Shown here in pieces: positions 1 through 6,678 of a stretch of 12,194 bases of DNA (position 1 is its first letter; every line of letters starts with the position of its first letter). The stretch covers positions 1-12,194 of the forward strand of contig BEII01000016.1 of NCBI GenBank assembly GCA_002898935.1, read 5' to 3'. A model generated the notes under the pieces. That model made no database searches, was not told the DNA's origin, and saw only the letters and a list, made by a program, of their open reading frames with translations. The position numbers and the translations under genes were made by a program. Source of the stretch: a bacterium HR32. GTDB taxonomy: Bacteria; Sysuimicrobiota; Sysuimicrobiia; Sysuimicrobiales; Sysuimicrobiaceae.

Positions 1-235
1 CGCGGTGCACGATCTCGGGGTCCGCGAGCTGGTAGAGGCGGCCGCCGTACTCCACCACCACCACCCGCAGGCTGCGGCCCACCTGGGGGGCGGCCAGGCC
101 CACCCCGGGCGCAGCCCGCATGGCCTCGGTCATGTCGTCCATGAGGCGCACCACCTCCTGCGTCACGCGCCCCACGGGGCGCGCCTTCCGCCGCAGGAGG
201 GCGCCTCCGGGTCCGTCCAGGGTCAGGATCCGCAC
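1..235 (-). CDS. def: Peptide deformylase, N-terminal part (cut by left edge)
   Basis: Peptide deformylase removes the formyl group from the N-terminal methionine of new proteins in the cytoplasm, using a metal ion. About 78 residues are visible of a usual 150-180. The protein begins MRILTLDGPGG, has the conserved RPVG segment near residue 19, and carries deformylase motif I (GVGLAAPQVG) at about residues 44-53. Motifs II (EGCLS) and III (HExDH) would lie beyond the left edge, so catalytic competence cannot be checked. The GTG at 235 is chosen because it is the only in-frame start before the conserved N terminus and it follows the priA stop by 14 bases; its ribosome site is weak, with only a GGAAG-like stretch upstream. 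It is the last visible gene of the yicC-to-def operon; fmt is the usual next gene. The family call is secure, the exact start slightly less so. Confidence 0.93.
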   Translation of the reverse strand, partial: MRILTLDGPGGALLRRKARPVGRVTQEVVRLMDDMTEAMRAAPGVGLAAPQVGRSLRVVVVEYGGRLYQLADPEIVHR

Positions 236-249
236 GTCCGCTTCCGAGT

Positions 250-2628
250 CTACAGCATCTCCAGAGGGTCCACGTCCACCGCCACGCGCACGCCCGCGGG
301 CGGACGCCAGCGTTCTAGCGCCGCCCGCAGCGCCCGGCGTACGGGTTCGCCGTCCTGGCCGCGCACGAGCAGGTGCCAGCGGTACCGGCCCCTCAGGGGG
401 CTGAGCGGCGCGGGGGCTGGGCCCAGCACCTCCACGCCCTCGAGCCGGAGGGCGAGGCTGCGCCCGGCGGCCTCGGCATCCGGTTCGCGCGGGCCTTGGA
501 TGTGCACCCGTGCCAGGGCGGCGAAGGGCGGGTAGCGGAGCTGCCGCCGTTCCTCCCACTCGGACTCGTAGAACCCCAAGACGTCGTGGGAGGCTGCGGC
601 GCGCACCGCTGGGTGGCCGGGCTGGTACGTCTGGACCACCACCCGGCCCGGGCGTTCCCCCCGGCCCGCGCGGCCCGCCACCTGGACCAGCTGTTGCAGG
701 GTGCGCTCCGCCGCGCGGAAGTCCGGTAGCGCCAGCGCCACGTCCGCGGACACCACGCCCACCAACCCTACCTCCGGGAGGTCCAGCCCCTTGCCCACCA
801 CCTGTGTACCCACCACGACGCGCACCTCTCCCCGGCGGAGGGCATCCACCAACCGGGCGTGCGCCCCGCGCCGGGCGAGGGTGTCGCGGTCCGCACGGGC
901 CACGGGCAACCCGGGAAACAGGGCTCGCACCTCCTCCTCTACCCGCTGGGTCCCGGGCCCGTACGGCTGCAGGCGGACGCCCCCGCAGGACGGACACGTA
1001 CTCGGTGCCCGCAGGACCCGCCCGCAGTAGTGGCACCGCAGGATCCTGTTGGTGACGTGGAAGGTCAGGGAGACCGCGCAACGGCTGCACCGCGGCACGT
1101 GGCCGCACTCCCGGCACACCAGGAACGCTGCGTACCCGCGCCGGTTCACGTACAGGAGCACCTGGTCTCCGCGCGACAGGTGCGCGCGCAGCGCCTCTTG
1201 TAGGGCCCGGCTGAAGGCGGAACGGGGGTCCTCCGCGCGCATGTCCACCACCTGGACCTCCGGAAGGGGCCGGTCCCCCACCCGGCGGCTCAGGCGCAGG
1301 TAGGTCCAGCGGCCCTCCTTGGCCAGCCACAGGGATTCCGCGGACGGCGTGGCGCTGCCGAGCAGGACCGGGCAACCAGCCCGCCGCGCGCGCTCCACCG
1401 CCACTTCCCGCGCGTGGTACCGAGGGTTCTGCGGCTGCTTGAACGCGCCCTCGTGCTCCTCGTCCACCACCACCAGGGCCAAGCGCGGCAGCGGTGCGAA
1501 GACCGCAGACCGCGTGCCCACCAGCACGTCGTAGCGGCTCTCGCAGAGCCCTCTCCACGTGTCATAGCGCTCCCCCGCACCCAGGTGGCTGTGGAGTACG
1601 GCCACCCGGTCGCCGAAGCGGCCGAGGAACCGCGCCACGGTCTGGGGAGCCAGGGAGACCTCGGGGACCAGCACCAGCACCTTGCCGCCCCGCGCCACCG
1701 CTTCCGCTGCGCACCGCAGGTACACCTCGGTCTTCCCGCTCCCGGTGACGCCATGCAGGAGGAACACCCGGTGCGCCCGTTCGCGCAGGGAGGCCACCAC
1801 GGCCGCCACCGCGGCCTGCTGGTCGTCCGTGAGCTCTGGAGCTGGCCCCGACTCCCGGTAGCTCCCCCGGAGCGGGTCTCGTTTGCGCTCCAACTCGACT
1901 TCCGACGCCAAGCCGGACGAAACCAGCGCCCGCACCACGGCCTCACCCGCAGCGCGCGCCAGGTCAGGCCGCGCCACCTCACCCTGGAGCAGGAGCCGTT
2001 CCAGCGCGCCCGCGCGCTTGGGCGCCCGACGGCGCCAGCGGTCCACGAGCGGCCACGCAACCTCCGCGGGGACTGCCAGCCGGACCACGCGCTCCACCGC
2101 GGGCCGGACCTCCGGAGCACCCTGCACCACCTCCCGCCGGAGGTAGCCTGCGCGCTCCAGCCGCCGCACCACCGGACCGCCGAACTCCTTCACGACCTCT
2201 CCTTCTGGCTGCGGGCCGCGCCTCAACCGCTCCACCAGGCGGCCTGCCCGCCCCACCACCTCCGCGGGCGGGTCTGCGAGGAGCCGGACCACCCGCCGCA
2301 CCCGCGACACCGCGCCGTGGGGTACCGCGCACCGCAGGGCGTCGCGCGGGCTCGCCAGGTACCGGTCAGAGACCCACCGGGCGAGTTCCCACTGGCCCTC
2401 ATCGAACAGCGGCTCTCGCTCGAGCACCTCCTGGACCGGCAGAACCGTAGCCGCAGGAGGCGTCTGTTCGAAGCCCACGACCCAGCCGGGCACCGGACGG
2501 CCCGTGAGCGGGACCAGGACGCGGCTTCCCACGTACACCGGTCCGAGCTCTGGCGGCAGGCGATACGAGAGCGGGCCGGCGAGGGGAGCGGCCACGTCGG
2601 GCAGGACGAGGGCGAAGACCTCCGTCAA
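250..2628 (-). CDS. priA: Primosomal protein N', replication restart helicase PriA
   Basis: PriA is a superfamily 2 3'-5' DNA helicase that recognises stalled forks and reloads the replisome. The 792-residue product has the full layout: an N-terminal DNA-binding region (about 1-105), a winged-helix-like region, Walker A GVTGSGKT ending at residue 300, the Walker B box DEEH at 389-392, GSATPS at about 424, a zinc-binding insert with eight cysteines (505, 508, 514, 517, 532, 535, 545, 548), and a C-terminal helicase lobe with GTQ at 607 and QVAGRAGR at about 649. The segment usually read as KGHDF is KGLDL here, a mild variation. The TTG at 2628 is chosen because the sequence just after it (TEVFALVLP) aligns with family N termini; the open frame continues upstream only as a shadow of the preceding gene. 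This TTG overlaps that gene's stop as TTGA, with little Shine-Dalgarno sequence, so translational coupling is likely. Confidence 0.96.
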   Translation of the reverse strand: MTEVFALVLPDVAAPLAGPLSYRLPPELGPVYVGSRVLVPLTGRPVPGWVVGFEQTPPAATVLPVQEVLEREPLFDEGQWELARWVSDRYLASPRDALRCAVPHGAVSRVRRVVRLLADPPAEVVGRAGRLVERLRRGPQPEGEVVKEFGGPVVRRLERAGYLRREVVQGAPEVRPAVERVVRLAVPAEVAWPLVDRWRRRAPKRAGALERLLLQGEVARPDLARAAGEAVVRALVSSGLASEVELERKRDPLRGSYRESGPAPELTDDQQAAVAAVVASLRERAHRVFLLHGVTGSGKTEVYLRCAAEAVARGGKVLVLVPEVSLAPQTVARFLGRFGDRVAVLHSHLGAGERYDTWRGLCESRYDVLVGTRSAVFAPLPRLALVVVDEEHEGAFKQPQNPRYHAREVAVERARRAGCPVLLGSATPSAESLWLAKEGRWTYLRLSRRVGDRPLPEVQVVDMRAEDPRSAFSRALQEALRAHLSRGDQVLLYVNRRGYAAFLVCRECGHVPRCSRCAVSLTFHVTNRILRCHYCGRVLRAPSTCPSCGGVRLQPYGPGTQRVEEEVRALFPGLPVARADRDTLARRGAHARLVDALRRGEVRVVVGTQVVGKGLDLPEVGLVGVVSADVALALPDFRAAERTLQQLVQVAGRAGRGERPGRVVVQTYQPGHPAVRAAASHDVLGFYESEWEERRQLRYPPFAALARVHIQGPREPDAEAAGRSLALRLEGVEVLGPAPAPLSPLRGRYRWHLLVRGQDGEPVRRALRAALERWRPPAGVRVAVDVDPLEML

Positions 2629-3176
2629 GGGCTGCGCGCGGGCTCGAGCAACCCCCGGACGGCCTCGAGGATCTCCTCGGGCTCCGCCATCCGACCCCAA
2701 CCCTCCCGGCCGGACGCCAGGCGGCCGAAGTTCGGGCCCACGAACCGGTACCCGTAGCCGCGCAGGGTCTGGACGTTGCGCTGCGTGGCTGGGTGCAGCC
2801 ACATGGGCTCGGCCATGGCTGGGGCTAGGAGCACGGGCGCGCGGGTGGCCAGCACCACGGCGCACACGGGGTCGTCGGCGAGGCCCCAGGCGAGCTTCGC
2901 CAGGGTGTGCGCGGTGACCGGCGCCACCACCACTGCTTCCGCCCGCTCGCCGAGCGCCACGTGCGGCTCGGGCTCGTCGCCCCCCCTCCAGAGGCTCGTG
3001 AGCACGGGGCGGCCGGAGAGCGCCCGGAAGGTGGCCTCGCCCACGAACCGCCGGGCGGAGCGGGTGAGGACCACGGACACCGACGCGCCCTCTCGGCGCA
3101 GGGAGCTCACCAGGGCGGCGGCCTTGAAGGCGGCCACGCCCCCGCAGACGCCCACCACCACTTCCCGACCCCTCAC
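2625..3176 (-). CDS. CoaC-like flavoprotein (HFCD family), without a CoaB domain
   Basis: This matches the phosphopantothenoylcysteine decarboxylase half of bifunctional CoaBC, an FMN enzyme of coenzyme A synthesis. The 183-residue product begins with the FMN-binding segment GVCGGVAAFKAA, keeps the active-site-type histidine in EPHVALGERA (E. coli His75), and has APVTAHT followed by LAKLAWGLADD. Two hallmark residues differ. The usual PAMN box reads PAMAEPMW, so Asn125 of E. coli is Ala; the ACG flap reads LASGREGWGRM, so Cys158 is Ser. The gene stops after this domain, whereas most bacteria have a CoaBC fusion of about 400 residues. The GTG at 3176 overlaps the upstream stop as GTGA, with GGAG eight bases before. 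The position before priA is that of coaBC. It may be a true but divergent CoaC with CoaB elsewhere, or an HFCD protein with another substrate. Family confidence is high, activity is uncertain. Confidence 0.85.
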   Translation of the reverse strand: MRGREVVVGVCGGVAAFKAAALVSSLRREGASVSVVLTRSARRFVGEATFRALSGRPVLTSLWRGGDEPEPHVALGERAEAVVVAPVTAHTLAKLAWGLADDPVCAVVLATRAPVLLAPAMAEPMWLHPATQRNVQTLRGYGYRFVGPNFGRLASGREGWGRMAEPEEILEAVRGLLEPARSP

Positions 3177-3703
3177 CCTGGCCGCTCCATGAGGGCCCGC
3201 GCCAGGGACTCCAGGGCTGTGGTGACCTCGTCCCGCGCCCACCGGTGGGTGTCCACCACCACGTGGTAGGGCGACAGGTCGTCGAGGTCGATGCCGTAGA
3301 TGGCGCGGTAGCGCCGGCGCTCGCTGGCCTCCCGCCGCTGGAGCTCCTCCAAAGCCACCCGTGGGTCCACGCCTTCCCGCTCCGCCACCCGCTGCGCCCG
3401 GACCTCCAGGGGTGCCCTCAGCCACACCTTCATGGTCGCCGGGACAAACCAGCCGCTGAGCCGGGAGTCCACCACCGCGTTGCCCTCGCGCGCCATCTCC
3501 ACCTGCAGGCGGTCGAGCTCGCGGTCGATGGTGTGGTCCTGCTCTGCCAATTCGGAAAACCGGAGGAGGTTCACCCCGCGCTCCCGGGCCCACCGCCGCA
3601 TCACCTCGCCCGCGGACAGGTAGCGCAGCCCCAGGCGCGCCGCCAGCGCCCGGGCCTGGGTCGTCTTGCCGCTCGCGATCAGGCCGCTCACGGTGACGAT
3701 CAT
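3173..3703 (-). CDS. Archaeal-type (d)CMP kinase family protein
   Basis: The 176-residue product is a P-loop nucleoside monophosphate kinase that most resembles the short archaeal-type cytidylate kinase family (TIGR02173-like), predicted to phosphorylate CMP/dCMP with ATP in the cytoplasm. It starts MIVTVSGLIASGKTT (P-loop at residues 7-15), followed by LGLRYLSAGEVMR, an acidic/helical NMP-binding stretch (AEQDHTIDRELDR), VVDSRLSGWF in place of the family's usual EGRLAGW-like segment, VWLRAPLEVRAQRVAEREG, and the C-terminal RRYRAIYGIDLDDLS block. It lacks the insertion that makes bacterial Cmk about 225 residues. The ATG at 3703 has GGAGG with a five-base spacer. It sits where gmk lies in Firmicutes, between remA and the coaBC position, but the sequence is not guanylate-kinase-like. 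The 69-base gap to remA holds only this ribosome site. Substrate is inferred from family only. Confidence 0.85.
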   Translation of the reverse strand: MIVTVSGLIASGKTTQARALAARLGLRYLSAGEVMRRWARERGVNLLRFSELAEQDHTIDRELDRLQVEMAREGNAVVDSRLSGWFVPATMKVWLRAPLEVRAQRVAEREGVDPRVALEELQRREASERRRYRAIYGIDLDDLSPYHVVVDTHRWARDEVTTALESLARALMERPG

Positions 3704-3772
3704 CGGCGCCTCCGGGCGGTAGGCCGCGCGGACTGCTCCGGTGCCCTCTGGGTCTGCGCGTCCACGGCGCCC

Positions 3773-4042
3773 CTACCGCTGTTCTCCCGGTTCCTCCGAC
3801 TCCCGGGCCAGGAACCGGTGGGCCACCGTCTCCGGCTGCACCGCGGACAGCACCACGTGACCGCTGTCCGTGATCACCACCGCCCGGGTGCGCCGCCCGT
3901 ACGTGGCGTCGATGAGCGACCCGTTCTCCCGGGCCTCCTGGATGATCCGCTTGATGGGCGCGCTGTCGGGACTCACGATGGCCACGATGCGGTGCGCGGC
4001 CACCACGTTCCCGAACCCGATGTGGATGAGCTTGGGTTCCAT
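3773..4042 (-). CDS. remA: Extracellular matrix regulator RemA (DUF370)
   Basis: RemA is a small DNA-binding protein that forms ring-like oligomers and, in Bacillus subtilis, activates biofilm-matrix and osmoprotection operons. The 89-residue product follows the family over nearly its whole length, including HIGFGNVVAAHRIVAIVS, SAPIKRIIQEARENG, DATYGRRTRAVVI and SAVQPETVAHR. Arg18, Arg50 and Arg51, the residues reported as important for DNA binding in Bacillus-type RemA, are all present, as is the SPDSAP turn. The ATG at 4042 has GGAG seven bases upstream, overlapping the yicC stop, with only four bases between the genes, so the two are co-translated. RemA occurs in many bacteria that lack the Bacillus matrix genes, so the regulatory target here is unknown. 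The family call is very secure. Confidence 0.96.
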   Translation of the reverse strand: MEPKLIHIGFGNVVAAHRIVAIVSPDSAPIKRIIQEARENGSLIDATYGRRTRAVVITDSGHVVLSAVQPETVAHRFLARESEEPGEQR

Positions 4043-4046
4043 GGCC

Positions 4047-4937
4047 TCACTCCACGTTCTGCACCTGCTCCCGCAGGGCCTCCAGCTCGGACTTCATCTC
4101 GAGGACTGCTCGGGTCACCTCCAGGTCCTGGGCCTTGGACCCCACGGTGTTCACCTCACGCCCCATCTCTTGCAGGAGGAACTCCAGCTTGCGGCCTACC
4201 GCGCCGTCCTCCTGGGCGAGGAGGGCACGCGCCTGGTCCAGGTGGCTGCGCAGCCGAACCAGCTCCTCCCGCACGTCGCACCGGTCCGCGAAGACGGCGA
4301 CCTCCGTCGCCAGGCGCGCCTCGTCCGGCGGGTGCGGGACCTCCAGGGACCGGAGCAGGTCCTCCACCCGCTGGCGCAGCCGCTCCGCGTACACCTTCGG
4401 CACGTTCTCCGCCCGCGCCTCCACCTGGTCCACCCACTCCTCTAGCCTCCCCAGCCGCTCCCGCAGGTCCTGCGCGAGCCGCGCCCCCTCGGCCCGACGC
4501 ATGGACAGCAGTGCCTCCGTCGCCTGCTCCACCGCCGGCCGCAGGACGTCCCAGACGGCCTCCACGTCCTGGGGCGGCTCTTCGACCCGCACCACGTCGG
4601 GCAGCGACAGGATGGCGGACAGGCTCAGCGCCTCGTCGAGGCCCAAAGCCTGCCGCAGTTCCTCCAGCGCCTGGCCGTAGCGCCTCGCCAGCTCCGTGTC
4701 CACCAACACCGACTTCCGCCGCCGGGAGGAGTCCCGGACCACCACCACCTCCAGCCGACCCCGCGCCACGCGCGCGGCCACCGTGGCCCGCACCCGGTCC
4801 TCCAGGCTCGCCAGGTCTTTCGGGAGGCGCACCACCACGTCCAGGAAGCGGTGGTTCGTGGAGCGCAGCTCCACGAACCACCGCCCGTCGTCGGTGCGGA
4901 CCTCGCTCGCTCCGTACCCGGTCATGCTCCGGACCAC
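4047..4937 (-). CDS. yicC: YicC/YloC family endoribonuclease-like protein
   Basis: YicC-family proteins are cytoplasmic and stress-associated; E. coli YicC has been reported to be an endoribonuclease affecting small-RNA decay. The product is 296 residues, close to E. coli YicC (287) and B. subtilis YloC (291). It opens VVRSMTGYGASEV (family N-terminal signature RSMTGYG), contains ELRSTNHRFLDVVVRLP, and ends with the DUF1732 block (GRKLEFLLQEMGREVNTVGSKAQ and EMKSELEALREQVQNVE, given in parts). Two GTG codons are possible starts. The one at 4937 is preferred because GGGAGGG at 4943-4949 lies five bases upstream; the GTG at 4943 falls inside that site. An ATG at 4925 would cut the conserved RSM. 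It is the first gene of the left operon, followed four bases on by remA, and is divergent from rqcH. Confidence 0.94.
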   Translation of the reverse strand: MVRSMTGYGASEVRTDDGRWFVELRSTNHRFLDVVVRLPKDLASLEDRVRATVAARVARGRLEVVVVRDSSRRRKSVLVDTELARRYGQALEELRQALGLDEALSLSAILSLPDVVRVEEPPQDVEAVWDVLRPAVEQATEALLSMRRAEGARLAQDLRERLGRLEEWVDQVEARAENVPKVYAERLRQRVEDLLRSLEVPHPPDEARLATEVAVFADRCDVREELVRLRSHLDQARALLAQEDGAVGRKLEFLLQEMGREVNTVGSKAQDLEVTRAVLEMKSELEALREQVQNVE

Positions 4938-4942
4938 GAACA

Positions 4943-4949
4943 CCCTCCC
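4943..4949 (-). promoter_or_regulatory. Ribosome binding site deciding the yicC start
   Basis: The minus strand reads GGGAGGG, a strong anti-16S match, ending five bases before GTG 4937. This spacing favours 4937 over the upstream GTG at 4943 and the internal ATG at 4925. Confidence 0.75.
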
Positions 4950-4962
4950 GGCGGCCGGCACT

Positions 4963-4971
4963 AGTATGATA
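4963..4971. promoter_or_regulatory. Overlapping divergent -10 elements for yicC and rqcH
   Basis: The only AT-rich island between the divergent genes reads AGTATGATA. On the plus strand TATGAT (4965-4970) matches TATAAT at five of six positions; on the minus strand TATCAT (4971-4966) also matches at five of six. The two hexamers share five base pairs. I see no good -35 hexamer at 16-18 bases on either side. Predicted starts are near 4977-4980 for rqcH, giving a leader of zero to three bases, and near 4959 for yicC, giving a leader of about 22 bases that includes its ribosome site. This is sequence-based inference only. Confidence 0.5.
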
Positions 4972-4979
4972 AGCCCCGA

Positions 4980-6662
4980 ATGCCAACGGCCCCTGAGCCG
5001 ACCTTCGACAGCGTGGTCCTGGCTAGCGTGGTCCGCGAGGTGCAGGCGTTGCTGCCCCTGCGGGTCCTCCGGGCCGAGAGCGTGGGGCCTCACGAGGTCG
5101 CGTTGGTTGGCCGGGCCGCCTCGCTGCTGTTCAGCGCGGACCCGCGCTGGGCGCGCGTACACCTGTGGCGAGGCCGGGCGCGTGCGGCACCGCACCCCTT
5201 CGCGGACCTGGTGCGGGCGCGGCTTTCCGGGGCCAGGCTCGTGCAGGTCCACCACGTCCCCTTCGAGCGCGTGGCGGAGTTCCACTTCGAGGCCGCGGAC
5301 GGGGCCTGGCGGCTCGTGGCGGAGCCCATGGGAAAACACGGAAACCTCGTCCTGGTGCACGACGGCCGCGTGGTGGGGGTGGCACGGCCCGTCCCGCCCG
5401 AGCGGTCCCGGGTCCGGCCGCTCCTGCCCGGCCTTCCGTACGAGCCTCCCCCACCGGACCTGCGACCGCGGCCCGGCGAGCTTGAGCCCGCAGCGCTGTG
5501 GGAGGCGTTGCGGGCGTCCCCGGAGCCGCTCTGGCGTGCGGTGCTGCGGTGCGTGGCAGGCATCGGCCCCCTCGCCAGCTACGAAGCGGCCTCCCGCACC
5601 GGCGACCCGGAGGACCCTGGCTGCGACCTGGACCGGGCGGTCCTCCTCTGCCGCGTCCTCGCAGAACTGCGGGACGCGGTCCACGCAGGGGCGTTTGCGC
5701 CGCACCTCTACCTGCGGGCGGGGGAGCCCGTGAGTTTTGCGCCCTTTCCCCTCACGTGCCTGGAGCGTGTGGAGGCGGTCGAGGTCACCATGAGCGAGGC
5801 GGTGGAGCGGGTGCTGGACGCCCGGGCCCGTTCCGCGCGGTTCTTAGAGCGGCGCGCGCGCCTTGCAGCCCGCGTCCGCGTACACCTGTCGCGCAAACGG
5901 TCCGCCCTGGAGCAGGTGCGCCGAGACCTCGGGGCGACCGAGGAGCTGGACCGCCTCCGGGAGGCGGGCCGGCTGCTGCTGGCGTACGCGCACCGAGTGC
6001 CCGTGGGCGCCCGCTCGGCAGAGCTCCCCGGCCACGACGGGCGCACCCTGCACATCCCCCTGGACCCGAGCCGCACCGCTGTCGAGAACGCCCAGGCGCT
6101 GTTCCGGCGGTACGCGAAGCTGCGGGCCGCCCTGCGGACGCTCCCGTCCCGTGCCGCCGCCTTGGAGGAAGAGGTCCGACAGTTGGAGGCGCTTGAGGTC
6201 CACCTGGAGACCGCGCGGGCCGAAGAGGACCTCTCGGCGGTGGAGGCGGAGCTGCCCGACCCCGTCCGCCGCGTCCCCCGCGGCGTCCAGGCCGTCGCGG
6301 AGCCCCGGCGCTTCCTCGTCCAAGGTTTCGTGGTGCTCGTGGGACGGTCGAACCGGGACAACGACCGCGTCACCTTCCGGCTGAGCTCGCCGGACGACCT
6401 GTGGTTCCACGCCCGCGGACTTCCGGGGGCCCACGTGGTCTTGCGTAGGGGTGGGCGTGCCCCTTCCGAGGACACGGTGCGACGGGTCGCTGCCCTGGCC
6501 GCGTACTACAGCGCGGGCCGCGGCGCGGCCGCGGTGGACGTGGACTACACGGAGCGCCGCAACGTGTGGAAGCCGCGCAGGGCACCCGCGGGCCGGGTGC
6601 TGTACCGGGGTGAGCGCACCGTGCGGGTCGCGCCCGCGCCGCCGGAGGAAGTCACGGGCTAG
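4980..6662 (+). CDS. rqcH: RqcH/NFACT ribosome quality-control protein (FbpA, YloA family)
   Basis: RqcH binds the obstructed 50S subunit and peptidyl-tRNA and recruits tRNA-Ala to add alanine tails that mark stalled nascent chains for degradation. Older annotation calls it fibronectin-binding protein. The 560-residue product has an NFACT-N domain (about 1-170, with FADLVRARLSG and MGKHGNLVLV), a short HhH-like segment near 190-210, a charged coiled-coil middle (about 270-440), a conserved IPLDPSRTAVENAQ block, and an NFACT-R domain (DUF814) from GRSNRDND at 455 through WFHARGLPGAHVV at 475-487 to VDYTERRNVWKPR. Length matches B. subtilis RqcH (about 570). The near-invariant DR pair (Asp97-Arg98 in B. 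subtilis) is Glu96-Arg97 here. The ATG at 4980 has no Shine-Dalgarno and lies nine bases after a -10-like TATGAT, suggesting a leaderless mRNA. It is the only plus-strand gene and converges on pyrR with a 16-base gap. Confidence 0.94.
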   Translation: MPTAPEPTFDSVVLASVVREVQALLPLRVLRAESVGPHEVALVGRAASLLFSADPRWARVHLWRGRARAAPHPFADLVRARLSGARLVQVHHVPFERVAEFHFEAADGAWRLVAEPMGKHGNLVLVHDGRVVGVARPVPPERSRVRPLLPGLPYEPPPPDLRPRPGELEPAALWEALRASPEPLWRAVLRCVAGIGPLASYEAASRTGDPEDPGCDLDRAVLLCRVLAELRDAVHAGAFAPHLYLRAGEPVSFAPFPLTCLERVEAVEVTMSEAVERVLDARARSARFLERRARLAARVRVHLSRKRSALEQVRRDLGATEELDRLREAGRLLLAYAHRVPVGARSAELPGHDGRTLHIPLDPSRTAVENAQALFRRYAKLRAALRTLPSRAAALEEEVRQLEALEVHLETARAEEDLSAVEAELPDPVRRVPRGVQAVAEPRRFLVQGFVVLVGRSNRDNDRVTFRLSSPDDLWFHARGLPGAHVVLRRGGRAPSEDTVRRVAALAAYYSAGRGAAAVDVDYTERRNVWKPRRAPAGRVLYRGERTVRVAPAPPEEVTG

Positions 6663-6678
6663 ACCACGGCCGCGGAAG

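Noticed and set aside
5..120. His-rich short plus-strand frame at the left edge
   Set aside because: The runs of His codons come from Val/Gly codons of def on the opposite strand. There is no independent support.
1414..2757. Plus-strand open frame of 447 codons opposite priA
   Set aside because: It lies wholly over conserved PriA helicase sequence and the end of the CoaC-like gene, with no protein family features of its own.
2629..2865. Extended N terminus for PriA (start at 2865)
   Set aside because: The extra 79 residues are a frame shadow of the CoaC-like gene (Arg/Pro/Gly-rich). PriA family sequence begins at the TTG at 2628.
3245..4969. Plus-strand open frame of 574 codons opposite the CMP kinase, remA and yicC
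   Set aside because: It is a shadow of three conserved minus-strand genes, with a run of Pro/Ala/Arg and no domain.
4938..5705. Long N-terminal extension for YicC
   Set aside because: The frame is open upstream only because it runs antisense through rqcH. YicC family similarity begins at RSMTGYG, right after the ribosome site.
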